A DNA stretch of 64,000 nucleotides from Geminicoccaceae bacterium (GTDB lineage Bacteria > Pseudomonadota > Alphaproteobacteria > Geminicoccales > Geminicoccaceae). This document shows, one piece after another, positions 42,728 to 52,654 of this stretch (position 1 is the stretch's first letter; every line of letters begins with the position of its first letter). A program made the translations under genes and the position numbers. The notes below the pieces were generated by a model. The model was not told the origin of the DNA and did not search any database. It worked only from the letters and a program-made list of their open reading frames with translations. The DNA lies in assembly GCA_020638495.1 (NCBI GenBank), contig JACKIN010000001.1:434001-498000 (forward strand), given 5' to 3'.

Positions 42728-45700
42728 TCAGTCGGGCAGGGGCGCGAAGAGCGCCTCGATGTCGGTCTCGGAGAGGCCGACGCCGCCGCCCTTGACCCCG
42801 CCGAGCACGCCCTCGACGAGGCTGCGCTTGCGCTCCTGCAGCTCCACCATCTTCTCCTCGACGGTGCCGCTGGCGACGAGCTTGTAGACGAAGACGGTCT
42901 TGTCCTGGCCGATGCGATGCGCCCGGTCGGTGGCCTGCGCCTCGACCGCGGGGTTCCACCAGGGGTCGTAGTGGATGACGGTGTCGGCCCGGGTCAGCGT
43001 CAGCCCGGTGCCGCCGGCCTTGAGGCTGATCAGGAAGACCGGCACCTCGCCGTTCTGGAACTTCTTCACCGGCGCCTCGCGATCGCGGGTCCGGCCGGTG
43101 AGGATGGTGTAGCCGATCCCCTGCTCCTCGAGCCCCTCGACGATCAGCTCCAGCATCTCGACGAACTGCGAGAAGACGATGATCCGCCGCCCGGTCTCGA
43201 CCATGCCCTCGAGCATGCTCATCAGCATCTCGTACTTGGCGCTGGCTGGCGCTGGCCCGTCGCGCTTCTTCAGGAGCCGGGGATCGCAGCAGATCTGCCG
43301 GAGCTTCAGCAGGGCCTCGAGAATGGCGATGTTGGAGCGCGCCAGGCCCCGCTGCTCGATCTCCTCGCGCACCCGGGCATGCATGGCGAGGCGCACGCTC
43401 TCGTAGAGATCGCGCTGGTCGTCCGAGAGCTCGATCTCGCGGATGAACTCGCTCTTCGGCGGCAGCTCGGACGCCACCTCCTCCTTGGTGCGGCGCAAAA
43501 GGAAGGGGCGGACGCGCTGCACCAGCAGCGCCTGGCGGTCGGCGTCGCCGTCCTTCTCGATGCGCTGGCGGAAGATCCGCCGGAAGGCCTCGCGGTCGCC
43601 GAGGAACCCCGGCATCAGGAAATGGAAGACCGACCAGAGCTCGCCCAGATGGTTCTCCATGGGCGTGCCGGAGAGCGCGATCTTGTGGTCCGCCTGGAGC
43701 TCGCACGACACTTTGGCGAGCTTGGTCGCCGGGTTCTTGATGGCCTGCGCCTCGTCCAGCACGACCATCCGGTAGGTGCGGCGCACCAGCTCGTCGCGAT
43801 CGCGCAGCATCAGGGCGTAGCTGGTCAGCACGATGTCGCTGCGCTCGATGCGGCGGAAGAGATCGCCGCGGTTGTTGCCGTGCAGGGTCAGCATGTTGAG
43901 CGACGGCGCGAAGCGCCTTGCCTCGCTCCGCCAGGTGGGAATGAGCGAGGTGGGCGCGACGATCAGCGCCGGCCTGGTCAGCCTGCCGCCTTCCTTCTCG
44001 GCCAGGATGTGGGCCAGGGTCTGCAGGGTCTTGCCGAGGCCCATGTCGTCGGCGAGCACGCCCGAGAGGCCGACCGACGCCAGGAACTGCAGCCAGCTCA
44101 GGCCCTGCTGCTGGTAGGGGCGAAGCTTGGCCTGCAGGGCCCTGGGCGGCTCCACCGTCGGAATGCGGTCGTTGTCGCCGAGCTGGCGGGCGAGGCGCAG
44201 GATGCGCTCGCCGCCGGTCCAGACGACCTCGTCCTCGGTCATCGTCCGGTCGATGACCGTGAGCCTGGACGCCTCGGCCGGCGCCAGGCGCAGCCGCCCC
44301 TGCGGATCGACCCGGTTGTTGACGAACTGCTCGTAGAGCGCCTCCAGCATGGCCATCAGGCGAGCCGCCGGGATCGGCAGGAGGCGGCCATCCGGCAGCG
44401 TGCCGTAGACGGGCTCCTCGCCATAGGCGGCGAGCGCCGCCGGCGTCATGTCGTCGGGCGAGCGCTGGAAGAGATCGAGCAGGACCGGCAGCAGCGGAAT
44501 CCGCTCGCCGTCGAGCTCGATTCCGACATCGAGCTCGAACCAGTCGATGCCCGAATCGTTGAGATCGATCTGCCAGGAAACCGGCTTGTCGATGACCTGG
44601 AAGGGATAGGTCTCGTCATAGACGACGCGCCAGCCCTCGCCGCGCAGCTTCGGCACGTCGATATGGTTGAACTCGACCCAGCGGACCGAGACGTCGTCGT
44701 CCTCGTCCTCCTCGAAGGTGAAATCCTGGCGCAGCGGCTCCGGCGCGAAACGGCCGAGCCCGGTGGGACCCAGCGGCTGCAGGCCCAGCGTGTTCAGCCG
44801 CTCGATCGCCTGCACCTCGGCAATCGTGTCGCGCGGCAGGACCAGGAGACGGTTGTTCTGGACGTGGTTGATCTCGGGCCGGCCATCCTGCCAGCCGATC
44901 TCGGCTCCGGCATAGTCGAAGGCGACCCGCGCGAGCGGGCAGTCGACCTCCTGCTCCTCGCGCCGCCAGCCCGTGCCGCGATGCACGACGAGGCTGGGGC
45001 AGTGCAGCAGCAGGATCGGCTGCGGCTTGGTCTCGAGCCGCTCGCGCTTCTTCAAAGGCTCGGGCAGCGGCAGGCGCTCGCCGCTCGGGATCAGCCGCTG
45101 GCGGACGATGGTGGCGGCCGCCGCCGGGATCGCCGGCGCGTTGACGAGATGGCCGGCAAGCGCGGCATCGACACCGGTCTCGACCCGGCCGACCTCGCTC
45201 GTGGCGAGATCGATGTACCAGGGCTCGCCGAGCGCCACGACCACGAGGTCGTCGTGCCGGTCGTCGACCTCGCAGACCAGATGCTGCTGACCCTCGCTGT
45301 CGAACCGCCAGAAGAAGCCGCCGCGCCGCGGCTCGGCGACGAAGCGGAGCGGCGGGCCCGCGGCGTTGCGCCAGTGGCAGCGGCCGGTCTCCAGCACGCG
45401 GATCAGGGCCTCGCCATCGGCCCGGCTGCCGAGCCGGCGGCTCTGGCCGGTGCCGCCGCCGAGCAGGCGCCCGATCACCTGGTCCTGCAGGCCGACATAG
45501 CCGGGGGCAGGATCGGCGAGGAGATTGGCGATGGCAATCGGGTTCTCGCGGCCATAGGCGTTCGAGCGCAACCGCTTGGCCCGGGCGGTGTTGATCAGCA
45601 CCGGCTGCGCGAGGCTGCCGTCACGCCAGGAGCGCTGGGCCGGCTCGAGCAGATAGAGGACGACGTCCGCCGCATCGGCATGGCCATTGCGGGTCGCGGC

Positions 45701-46093
45701 GTTGACCGCGGCAACCCAGCTCTCGAGCTCGGCTTCGACGACCACCGAGCCGTCCTCGGGGTCGAGCGTGGTCGACTGGTCGAGCAGGCCGAGCAGGGTG
45801 GCGGCGGCGTGCTCGCATTCTGGATAGAAGCAGGAGCAGGTGCTCGACAGTCGAACCCGGCCGCCCCGGCCATTGGCGATCTTGATCCGCGTGAGAAAAG
45901 GCGTCCGCCGACCGCCCTTGATCTGGCCGGTGATCGACTTGCCGTCCCGCTCGACGCTCACATCGACCACCGCCCCGTCCCCGACGAGATGCTCGGCCTT
46001 GAGCCAGATCGCTTCGGAGAACAGGCGTTCGAGATCGGTTCGGTTGAAGGCGAGCATCAGTCTGCCGTTGCTCTTCGTCTTATTGATTGTCAT
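42728..46093 (-). CDS. SWIM zinc-finger SNF2-family helicase
   Basis: A 1121-aa DNA translocase of the bacterial SNF2/HepA-like group. A SWIM finger lies at the N-terminus (C86, C88, C93, H95 in STCSCFYPECEH). A large family-specific middle region follows, then the ATPase: Walker A DDMGLGKT (about 684), LDEAQ (about 779), GTPMENHLGELW, and the helicase-C motifs RIIVFSQF and ATDRAHRIGQ. Such proteins remodel DNA–protein complexes, perhaps RNA polymerase. It stands alone, with a 406-bp gap on its 5' side, and shows no linked restriction or defence genes. Confidence 0.92.
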   Translation of the reverse strand: MTINKTKSNGRLMLAFNRTDLERLFSEAIWLKAEHLVGDGAVVDVSVERDGKSITGQIKGGRRTPFLTRIKIANGRGGRVRLSSTCSCFYPECEHAAATLLGLLDQSTTLDPEDGSVVVEAELESWVAAVNAATRNGHADAADVVLYLLEPAQRSWRDGSLAQPVLINTARAKRLRSNAYGRENPIAIANLLADPAPGYVGLQDQVIGRLLGGGTGQSRRLGSRADGEALIRVLETGRCHWRNAAGPPLRFVAEPRRGGFFWRFDSEGQQHLVCEVDDRHDDLVVVALGEPWYIDLATSEVGRVETGVDAALAGHLVNAPAIPAAAATIVRQRLIPSGERLPLPEPLKKRERLETKPQPILLLHCPSLVVHRGTGWRREEQEVDCPLARVAFDYAGAEIGWQDGRPEINHVQNNRLLVLPRDTIAEVQAIERLNTLGLQPLGPTGLGRFAPEPLRQDFTFEEDEDDDVSVRWVEFNHIDVPKLRGEGWRVVYDETYPFQVIDKPVSWQIDLNDSGIDWFELDVGIELDGERIPLLPVLLDLFQRSPDDMTPAALAAYGEEPVYGTLPDGRLLPIPAARLMAMLEALYEQFVNNRVDPQGRLRLAPAEASRLTVIDRTMTEDEVVWTGGERILRLARQLGDNDRIPTVEPPRALQAKLRPYQQQGLSWLQFLASVGLSGVLADDMGLGKTLQTLAHILAEKEGGRLTRPALIVAPTSLIPTWRSEARRFAPSLNMLTLHGNNRGDLFRRIERSDIVLTSYALMLRDRDELVRRTYRMVVLDEAQAIKNPATKLAKVSCELQADHKIALSGTPMENHLGELWSVFHFLMPGFLGDREAFRRIFRQRIEKDGDADRQALLVQRVRPFLLRRTKEEVASELPPKSEFIREIELSDDQRDLYESVRLAMHARVREEIEQRGLARSNIAILEALLKLRQICCDPRLLKKRDGPAPASAKYEMLMSMLEGMVETGRRIIVFSQFVEMLELIVEGLEEQGIGYTILTGRTRDREAPVKKFQNGEVPVFLISLKAGGTGLTLTRADTVIHYDPWWNPAVEAQATDRAHRIGQDKTVFVYKLVASGTVEEKMVELQERKRSLVEGVLGGVKGGGVGLSETDIEALFAPLPD

Positions 46094-46499
46094 TGCCGGG
46101 GCGAGCGGCGCACTGATCGGCGTAGATGGCAGAGTTTGGAAGAAGCGCCAAGCGCAAATATGAAAAAGCGATGCGCGCTGCCGCGGGCAATGTCGCGAAA
46201 ACCGGCGGAGTCGGGCTTGCGGAAGCGAAAACTACGACCGATCCGACGGCGCTTGGACGCGCCGGCGTGACTGCGAGTATCGGCAAGCATCGCGCTCAGC
46301 GGGAACTCACGAGGAACCAATGATCCTTGGGAGATTTGCCCTTGTCGGAGGCAGGCTTCATTCGCTGCGCGCAAAGCTTGCGCCCGCGTTCGTCGAAATC
46401 GCCAAATGGAATCTGCCCTCGACACCTTGCCGCTGCCGCACAGCACGGTGAGCATTCGGCGAGGCGAGGTCGTGCATCGACATCGCCTCGCTGCTTCGT
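46094..46499. other. Sparse region between the SNF2 gene and a membrane protein
   Basis: 406 bp with clearly lower GC than the flanks. It should hold the SNF2 promoter. The only candidate gene is a 65-codon plus-strand frame (46126–46323). The remainder shows no repeat, hairpin or RNA that I can support. Confidence 0.5.
46126..46323 (+). CDS. Doubtful 65-aa basic protein
   Basis: The frame encodes a Lys/Arg/Ala-rich peptide (MAEFGRSAKRKYEKAMRAAA...) and is divergent from the SNF2 gene. Its third codon positions are much less GC-rich than in the neighbours, and there is no good SD. It could be a small transferred gene or chance. Confidence 0.25.
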   Translation: MAEFGRSAKRKYEKAMRAAAGNVAKTGGVGLAEAKTTTDPTALGRAGVTASIGKHRAQRELTRNQ

Positions 46500-46832
46500 T
46501 CAGGGAAACCCGTGCTGCTGCATCAGGAGGTAGTGCCGCACGCCTTCGACATCGACGAAGAGCCCGGCGAACAGGCTCGCCGCATAGAGGGCGGCAGCGA
46601 TGTCCCAGCGCGTGAGATGGGGTGCTAGGGGCTCTTCCCGGGCGAGGAGTGCCACCGTTGCAACGATCCCGGCGCCGATCCCGGTGAACGAGCCGAAGGT
46701 CGCGGCGAAGAGAATGCTCGGCAGGGAAAGGGCCAGAGCGAGTCCGCAGCCAAGGATCCAGGCGAACCGATTGAGGGCCCGCCGGTTGACCATCGCCAGG
46801 GACATTTCGTCTAGAGGCCTCGAGCTCAACAT
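46500..46832 (-). CDS. Hypothetical membrane protein, about three helices
   Basis: A 110-aa protein with hydrophobic segments LGCGLALALSLPSILFAATFG, GIGAGIVATVALLA and DIAAALYAASLFAGLFVDV. The ATG at 46832 has GGGAG about 8 bp upstream; a second ATG at 46805 is possible. No family is recognised. It is an isolated gene between the SNF2 helicase and the nucleoside importer operon. Confidence 0.6.
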   Translation of the reverse strand: MLSSRPLDEMSLAMVNRRALNRFAWILGCGLALALSLPSILFAATFGSFTGIGAGIVATVALLAREEPLAPHLTRWDIAAALYAASLFAGLFVDVEGVRHYLLMQQHGFP

Positions 46833-46886
46833 CCAACCGCTCCCGAGAGACAGCCTCGAAGCTGCCACAAGAGAGTTAAGCGTCGG

Positions 46887-48185
46887 TTAGTGGGCGCTCG
46901 ATTCAGGCGCCGAGCGGCGCGCCGAGACGCTCGGCGGCCGGTCGGGGAGATGAAGCCGGCTGACCGCGGCCGGCGTCTCGGCGACGATCCGGCCGCGACG
47001 GACGACGACGAGCCGTGTCGCCTTCAGGCGGATCGCCTCGATCGGGTCCTCGGCGTCGAGCAGGACGAGGTCGGCGTGGCAGCCGGGCTCGAGGCCGTAG
47101 CCGTCGAGCCCGAGGATGCCGGCCGGCACGCTCGTCACCGCGGCGAACGCGGCCCGCATCGCCTCGCGGCTGGTGAGCTGGGCGGCATGCACCGCCATGT
47201 GCGCCACCTCGAGCATGTCGCCCGAGCCGAGCGAATACCAGGGGTCCATGACGCAGTCGTGGCCGAACGCGACCGGCACGCCGGCGGCCTGCAGCTCGGC
47301 GATTCGGGTGAGGCCGCGGCGCTTGGGGTAGGTGTCGTGGCGGCCCTGGATGACGATGTTGATCAAGGGATTGGCGATCGCCGCCACACCCGCCTCGGCG
47401 ATGAGCGGCAGGAGCTTCGAGACGTAGTAGTTGTCCATGCTGTGCATCGAGGTCAGATGCGAGCCCGTCACCCGGCCGCCGAGGCCGAGCCTTGCGGTTT
47501 CCGCCGCGAGCGTCTCGATGTGGCGGGAATGCGGGTCGTCGGTCTCGTCGCAGTGCAGGTCGACCAGAAGGCCACGTTCGGCCGCGATCTCGCACAGATC
47601 GACGACCGACCGCCGACCGTCCTCCATGGTGCGCTCGAAATGCGGGATGCCGCCCACCACCTCGACCCCGAGATCGAGGGCCCGGAGCAGGTTGGCCCGG
47701 GCGGTCGCGCCCCGATAGAGGCCGTCCTGGGGAAAGGCCACGAGCTGAAGCTCGAGATAGGGGGCCACGCGCTCCTTGACCTCGAGCAGCGCCTCGACGC
47801 CGAGCAGGCGGTCGTCGCAGACGTCGACATGGCTGCGGATGGCGCCGATGCCGCGCGCCACCGCCAGGTCGCAATAGGCCAGCGCCCGCCCGATCACCGC
47901 CTCGTGGGTCAAAAGCGGCTTGAGCTCGCCCCAGAGTGCGATGCCCTCGAGCAGCGTGCCGGACTGGTTGAGGCGCGGCAGGCCGAGCGACAGCGTGGCG
48001 TCCATGTGGAAGTGGCAGTCGACGAAGGGCGGGCTGACCAGCCGGCCCTGGGCGTCGATCTCCTCCCGGGCGGCTGCAGGGATCGAGGGCCCCACCGCCT
48101 GGACGAGGCCATCGGCAATGACGATGTCGCAGCCGCCGCGGCCATCCGGCAGCGTCGCGTCGCGAATGATGAGGTCCGCCTCCAA
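46887..48185 (-). CDS. Amidohydrolase, cytosine-deaminase-like
   Basis: A 432-aa metal-dependent hydrolase. Motifs in order: DCHFHMDATLS (HxH), LHCDETDD, GSHLTSMHSM, and FGHDCVMDPWYSLGSGDML, which closely resembles the CodA active-site loop. The probable start is a TTG at 48185, with AAGGA about 8 bp upstream; no ATG or GTG fits the N-terminus (LEADLIIRDATL). It lies 11 bp after a permease of the BMP-type importer, so it probably deaminates an imported pyrimidine, purine or related N-heterocycle. Confidence 0.88.
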   Translation of the reverse strand: MEADLIIRDATLPDGRGGCDIVIADGLVQAVGPSIPAAAREEIDAQGRLVSPPFVDCHFHMDATLSLGLPRLNQSGTLLEGIALWGELKPLLTHEAVIGRALAYCDLAVARGIGAIRSHVDVCDDRLLGVEALLEVKERVAPYLELQLVAFPQDGLYRGATARANLLRALDLGVEVVGGIPHFERTMEDGRRSVVDLCEIAAERGLLVDLHCDETDDPHSRHIETLAAETARLGLGGRVTGSHLTSMHSMDNYYVSKLLPLIAEAGVAAIANPLINIVIQGRHDTYPKRRGLTRIAELQAAGVPVAFGHDCVMDPWYSLGSGDMLEVAHMAVHAAQLTSREAMRAAFAAVTSVPAGILGLDGYGLEPGCHADLVLLDAEDPIEAIRLKATRLVVVRRGRIVAETPAAVSRLHLPDRPPSVSARRSAPESSAH

Positions 48186-48196
48186 GGCATCGTTCC

Positions 48197-49138
48197 TTAC
48201 CGTTGGCCCTTGACGTAGGGGCGCATGAGAGCCTGCGGATAGGCGGCCCGACGGGCCATGACCAGCAGCGCCAGTATGCTCATCACATAGGGCAGCATCA
48301 AGAAGAGCTGGTAGGGAACCGCACCGCCCACCACCTGCTGCAACCTCACCTGGAAGGCGTCGAAGGCGCCGAAAAGCAGCGCACCGAGCAGGGCCTTCCA
48401 GGGTATCCAGGAAGCGAAGACCACGAGCGCTATGCAGATCCAGCCGCGGCCGCTGACCATCTCGAAGAAGAAGGCGTTGAAGGCGGAAAGGGTGAGAAAG
48501 GCGCCGCCGACCGCCATGAGCGCGCTGCCGGCCATGACGGCGCCGATGCGGATGACATAGACATCGAGGCCCTGCGCCTCGGCAGCCACCGGGTTCTCGC
48601 CGCAGGTGCGGAGCGCCAGGCCGAGCGGTGTCCGGTAGAGCACCCAGGAGAGCAGCGGCACGAGCCCCAGGGCGAGCCAGGTGAGGGCGGTCTGCTGGGC
48701 CGCCACCGGCCCCAGGAACGGCACGGCCAGGAGCCAGTCCGGTGCCATGGGCTGGAACGGCTCGATGCGCGGCGGCGTCGCGACGTCTGGCAGCAGCACG
48801 CGATAGGTGAAATAGGCGAGGCTGGAGGCCAGGAGCGTGATGCCGATGCCGGTCACGTGCTGCGACAGGCCGAGGGGAACCGTCAAGAGGCCGTGCAGGA
48901 GACCGAAGCCGGCACCGATCGCCGCCGCCAGCAGGATGCCGGTCCAGAGATCGACGCCGAGGAAGACGAAGAGCCAGCCCGACATGGCGCCGATGGTCAT
49001 GATTCCTTCGATGCCGAGATTGAGCACGCCCGCCCGCTCGCAGATCAGCTCGCCGAGCGTGCCGAAGATCAGCGGCGTGGCGATGCGCAGGGTGGCCGCC
49101 CAGAAGCTCGCCTGGAGGAGGATCTCGAGGACGTCCAT
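48197..49138 (-). CDS. ABC transporter permease, nucleoside (NupQ/YufQ) type
   Basis: A 313-aa inner-membrane protein with multiple hydrophobic segments and the family-typical GELICERAGVLNLGIEGIM near the N-terminus. It pairs with the permease at 50062–51108. Unusually, an EamA-type exporter gene lies between the two permease genes. Its stop is 11 bp from the amidohydrolase start. Confidence 0.9.
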   Translation of the reverse strand: MDVLEILLQASFWAATLRIATPLIFGTLGELICERAGVLNLGIEGIMTIGAMSGWLFVFLGVDLWTGILLAAAIGAGFGLLHGLLTVPLGLSQHVTGIGITLLASSLAYFTYRVLLPDVATPPRIEPFQPMAPDWLLAVPFLGPVAAQQTALTWLALGLVPLLSWVLYRTPLGLALRTCGENPVAAEAQGLDVYVIRIGAVMAGSALMAVGGAFLTLSAFNAFFFEMVSGRGWICIALVVFASWIPWKALLGALLFGAFDAFQVRLQQVVGGAVPYQLFLMLPYVMSILALLVMARRAAYPQALMRPYVKGQR

Positions 49139-50065
49139 TCAGCCCGGTCCCGCTGTCTGTGCCCGCCGCGCCAGCTGCCGCTCGCGAGTGAAGATGAAGA
49201 TGCCGGAAAACGTGATGATGGCGGCCCCGACCAGCATCGACGGGGTCGGCCGGTCGCCGAAGACGGTCCATGAAAGGAGCACCACGAGGGGGATCGAGGA
49301 ATAGCGGAAGGGGGCGAGGAACGACATCTCGCCGAGCCGGTAGGCGGCGACGACGGCGATGTAGGCGGTGGCGATCAGGACGGCCCCGACCGCGATCTTG
49401 ACGAGATCGGCGAGGCCCGGCCAGACCCAGGGGGCGATGAGCCCGGTCCACCCGAGCGGCAGGCTGAGGCAGCCGGCCAGCGACACGGCGATCGCCGTGG
49501 TGAGGGCCACCGTGGTCGAATCGTGCTCGAGCGGCACGTAGCGGGTGATGACGTCGCGGATCGCGACGAGGGTCGCGGCGAGCAGCGGGAAGACAGCCTC
49601 GACGCCCAGCGTGCGGTTGGTCGGGCCAGCGACCAGGAGCACGCCGAGAAACCCGACGAGCACCGCGGACCAGCGGCGGACACCCACCTGCTCGCCGAGG
49701 AAGAGCGTCGCCATGACCGTCATGATGATCGGCGCCGCGAACAGCAGCACCGTGGCATCGGCGAGCGGCATCAAGAGCAGGCTCATGAAGAAGGAGAGGG
49801 AGATGGCGACCTCGAGGATCGCCCGCGCGAGCGAGACGGGGCTCGCCGCATGCGCCCAGACGAAGCGCCGGCGACGGAGCACGAGAACGGCGAGCAGGAG
49901 GAGGCAGATCAAAATACCGCGCAGCCCCATGACCTGGCCCACGGGCACGGTCTGGAAGAGGTGCTTCATCACGGTGTCGCTGACGGCGAAGAGGGCGGTG
50001 ACGAGGCAGACGAGCCCCGCGGCCCTGAGGTTCTCGCCGGTCGAGACGACGCGGCCCTTGCTCAT
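49139..50065 (-). CDS. EamA/DMT family transporter
   Basis: A 308-aa drug/metabolite transporter with ten hydrophobic helices arranged as two EamA repeats (for example LVCLVTALFAVSDTVMKHLF and SMLVGAAIITFSGIFIF). It is inserted between the two permease genes of the BMP importer, abutting one and overlapping the other by 4 bp, so it is clearly part of the operon. It may export the product of the adjacent deaminase; this is inference. Confidence 0.9.
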   Translation of the reverse strand: MSKGRVVSTGENLRAAGLVCLVTALFAVSDTVMKHLFQTVPVGQVMGLRGILICLLLLAVLVLRRRRFVWAHAASPVSLARAILEVAISLSFFMSLLLMPLADATVLLFAAPIIMTVMATLFLGEQVGVRRWSAVLVGFLGVLLVAGPTNRTLGVEAVFPLLAATLVAIRDVITRYVPLEHDSTTVALTTAIAVSLAGCLSLPLGWTGLIAPWVWPGLADLVKIAVGAVLIATAYIAVVAAYRLGEMSFLAPFRYSSIPLVVLLSWTVFGDRPTPSMLVGAAIITFSGIFIFTRERQLARRAQTAGPG

Positions 50066-51108
50066 CGGCGGATCCGGTAGCGGGTGACGAGCCCGGCGAG
50101 CAGCATGGTCAAGAGGGCCGTGGCGACGATCAGGTTGGCGATGTAGCTCGAAACACCGATGGCCCGGCTCATGCTGTCCGCACCGACGAAGACGCCGGCG
50201 ATGAAGATGGCGGAAGCGACCACCGAGACGGGCCCGAGCTGCGCCAGCGTCGCCACGACGATGCCGGCATAGCCATAGCCGGGCGACAGGTCCTGGGTCA
50301 GGTAGCCCTTGAGCCCCGCCACCTCGCCGACGCCGGCGAGGCCGGCCATGGCCCCCGAGAAGAGCGCCACCTTGAGCATGACCCGGCGCTCGGCGATGCC
50401 GGCGAAGCGGGCGGCATCGGGATTGGCGCCGACCGCCCGCAGCTCGAAGCCGAAGCGGGTCCGCTGGATGCCGAGCCAGGTCAGGATGGCCGCGGCCAGC
50501 GCCAGCACGAGGCCGAAATGGAGGCGGGTCCGCTCCACCAGCTTCGGCAGGCTCGCCTCGTCCAGGATGGGCGCGCTCTGCGGCCAGCCGAGGCTCATCG
50601 GGTCCTGCAGGGGCCCTTCGAGCATCATGCCGACGAAGAGCAGCACGATGAAGTTGGAGAGCAGCGTCGTCACCACCTCATCGACGCCGAAGCGCAGGCG
50701 GAGCCAGGCCGGCCCGAGCATCCAGAGCGCTCCTGCCAGGGCACCCGCCACCACGACCAGCGGCAGCAGCAGGAAACCCGGGACCGGGACGAAGCCGGTG
50801 CCGACCGCGACCGCGGCGAGGGCGCCGAGATAGAGCTGGCCCTCGGCGCCGATGTTCCACAAGCGCGCCCGGAAGGCGATGGCGGCGGCGAGGCCCGTCA
50901 GAATCAGGGGGGCGGCCCTGGTCAAGGTCTCGGTCAGCGCGAAGCGGGTTCCGACGCTGCCCGCGAGCATCAGCCGGTAGGCCTCCGGCACGTCGGCGCC
51001 GGCGAGGGCGAGGGGGAGGGCGCAGATGAGGAGCGCCAGCAGCGCCGCACCGAGCGGAGCCGCGACGTTCAGCCAGGGAGCGGTGCTGGCGCGCGGTTCA
51101 AGCCGCAT
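50062..51108 (-). CDS. ABC transporter permease, nucleoside (NupP/YufP) type
   Basis: A 348-aa permease with about ten hydrophobic segments and the motifs GAEGQLYLGALAAV and VDEVVTTLLSNFIVLL characteristic of the BMP/ribose-type permeases. Its start overlaps the end of the ATPase gene by 11 bp. Confidence 0.92.
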   Translation of the reverse strand: MRLEPRASTAPWLNVAAPLGAALLALLICALPLALAGADVPEAYRLMLAGSVGTRFALTETLTRAAPLILTGLAAAIAFRARLWNIGAEGQLYLGALAAVAVGTGFVPVPGFLLLPLVVVAGALAGALWMLGPAWLRLRFGVDEVVTTLLSNFIVLLFVGMMLEGPLQDPMSLGWPQSAPILDEASLPKLVERTRLHFGLVLALAAAILTWLGIQRTRFGFELRAVGANPDAARFAGIAERRVMLKVALFSGAMAGLAGVGEVAGLKGYLTQDLSPGYGYAGIVVATLAQLGPVSVVASAIFIAGVFVGADSMSRAIGVSSYIANLIVATALLTMLLAGLVTRYRIRR

Positions 51109-52654
51109 CGGCTGCAGCCGGGCCCTGGCCCGCCATCTCGAGCCCCAGCCGCGCCAGCTCCAGCCCGGCGCGCGGCCGGGCCGGGCCGAGCTTCCCGCGA
51201 TAGAGCACGGCCACGCGATCCGCGAGCTGCATGAGCTCGTCGAGGTCCTCCGAGATCAGCAGGATGGCAGCACCCCTGGCCCTGGCGTCCAGCAGGTGCC
51301 GATGGACCTCGGCGAGCGCGCCGATATCCAGGCCGCGCGTCGGCTGGGCCGCGAGGATCAGGCGCGGCCCGGGCTCGAGCACGCGGGCGAGGATCAGCTT
51401 CTGCATGTTGCCGCCGGAGAGCAGCCGGGCGGGCGTCTCGCTGCCGCCGCCGCGGATGTCGTAGCGCTCACGGAGCGCCTGGGCGCGCCTTCTGAAGCGG
51501 GCGAGGTCGAGCAGGCCGAAGCGCCGGCAGTCGGGCGCGTCGTAGCCCTCGAGCGCCAGGTTCTCCCAGATCGTCATGTCGCCGACCACGCCCTGGCGGT
51601 GCCGGTCCTCGGGGATGCGCCCGACCCCCTCGGCGATCAGCGCCTTCGGCCCCCCTGTCGGCCAGGGTGCCCCGGCGAGCCGCAGGCTGCCCCGATCCGG
51701 CAGCAGCGTCCCGGCGACGAGGCCGGCGAGGCTGCGCTGGCCATTGCCCGAGACGCCGGCGATGCCGACGATCTCGCCCGCATGGACGGTGAGGTCGACA
51801 TCGACCAGAGGCTCGACCCCCGCCGCCGGCGCGACGCCGACGCCCAGGAGCTCCAGCGCCGGCGCGCCCGCCGGCTGCGGCAGCGCCTTGGGCAGCTCGA
51901 CCGGCCGATCCACCATGGCATGCGCGAGCCGCGCCTTGTCGGTGCCCGTCGCCGCCACCTCGAGGACCTTCCTGCCATGGCGCAGCACGGCCACCCGGTG
52001 GGCCAGGCTCATCACCTCCTCGAGCTTGTGGCTGATGAAGACGATGCCGAGCCCGCCCTGGGCGAGGCGGCGGAGTGTGGTGAAGAGAAGCGCGCTCTGC
52101 TGCGGCGTCAGCACCGCGGTCGGCTCGTCCAGGATCAGCACCTTCGCACTGCGATAGAGTGCCTTGAGCAGCTCGACCCGCTGCTGCTCGCCGATGGAGA
52201 GGCTGCCGACCCGGGCGTCCATGGGCACGGCGAGCCCGGTCGACTCGATCAGTGCTGCCAGCCTCGCCCGGGCCGCCCCGAGGTCCTGCCGCCAGGCCCA
52301 CAAGGGCTCCGTGCCGAGGATCACGTTGTCGAGCACCGAGTGGTTCATGGCCAGCGTGAAGTGCTGGTGCACCATGCCGATGCCCGCCGCCAGCGCCGCC
52401 CGGGCCGAGCCGGGCGGGAGCTGGTGCGCGGCACCATCCGCCCCGGTCACCTCGATCGTCCCCGCATCGGCGACATAGTGGCCGAAGAGGATGCTCATCA
52501 GCGTCGTCTTGCCGGCCCCGTTCTCGCCGAGCAGCGCCAGGATCTCGCCGCGCGCGAGATCGAGGTCGATGCCGTCATTGGCGACCAGCCCGCCGAAACG
52601 CTTGGTGATGCCGCGCAGGCGCAGCAGCGGCGGCTCGTCCCGAGATGTCGTCAC
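51098..52654 (-). CDS. ABC transporter ATP-binding protein with two ABC domains, nucleoside type
   Basis: A 518-aa tandem ATPase. The first domain has GENGAGKTTLM, LSIGEQQRVELLKAL and LILDEPTAVL. The second has a degenerate P-loop GVSGNGQRSL and LSGGNMQKLILAR with LAAQPTRGLD, the normal asymmetry of BMP/sugar ABC ATPases. Its 5' end overlaps the binding-protein gene by 4 bp. Confidence 0.94.
   Translation of the reverse strand: MTTSRDEPPLLRLRGITKRFGGLVANDGIDLDLARGEILALLGENGAGKTTLMSILFGHYVADAGTIEVTGADGAAHQLPPGSARAALAAGIGMVHQHFTLAMNHSVLDNVILGTEPLWAWRQDLGAARARLAALIESTGLAVPMDARVGSLSIGEQQRVELLKALYRSAKVLILDEPTAVLTPQQSALLFTTLRRLAQGGLGIVFISHKLEEVMSLAHRVAVLRHGRKVLEVAATGTDKARLAHAMVDRPVELPKALPQPAGAPALELLGVGVAPAAGVEPLVDVDLTVHAGEIVGIAGVSGNGQRSLAGLVAGTLLPDRGSLRLAGAPWPTGGPKALIAEGVGRIPEDRHRQGVVGDMTIWENLALEGYDAPDCRRFGLLDLARFRRRAQALRERYDIRGGGSETPARLLSGGNMQKLILARVLEPGPRLILAAQPTRGLDIGALAEVHRHLLDARARGAAILLISEDLDELMQLADRVAVLYRGKLGPARPRAGLELARLGLEMAGQGPAAADAA

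Noticed and set aside
46887..49451. A single 854-codon frame joining amidohydrolase and upstream sequence
   Set aside because: The upstream part is an out-of-frame shadow of the permease and EamA genes. The amidohydrolase domain begins at about 48185, where an SD and TTG start fit.
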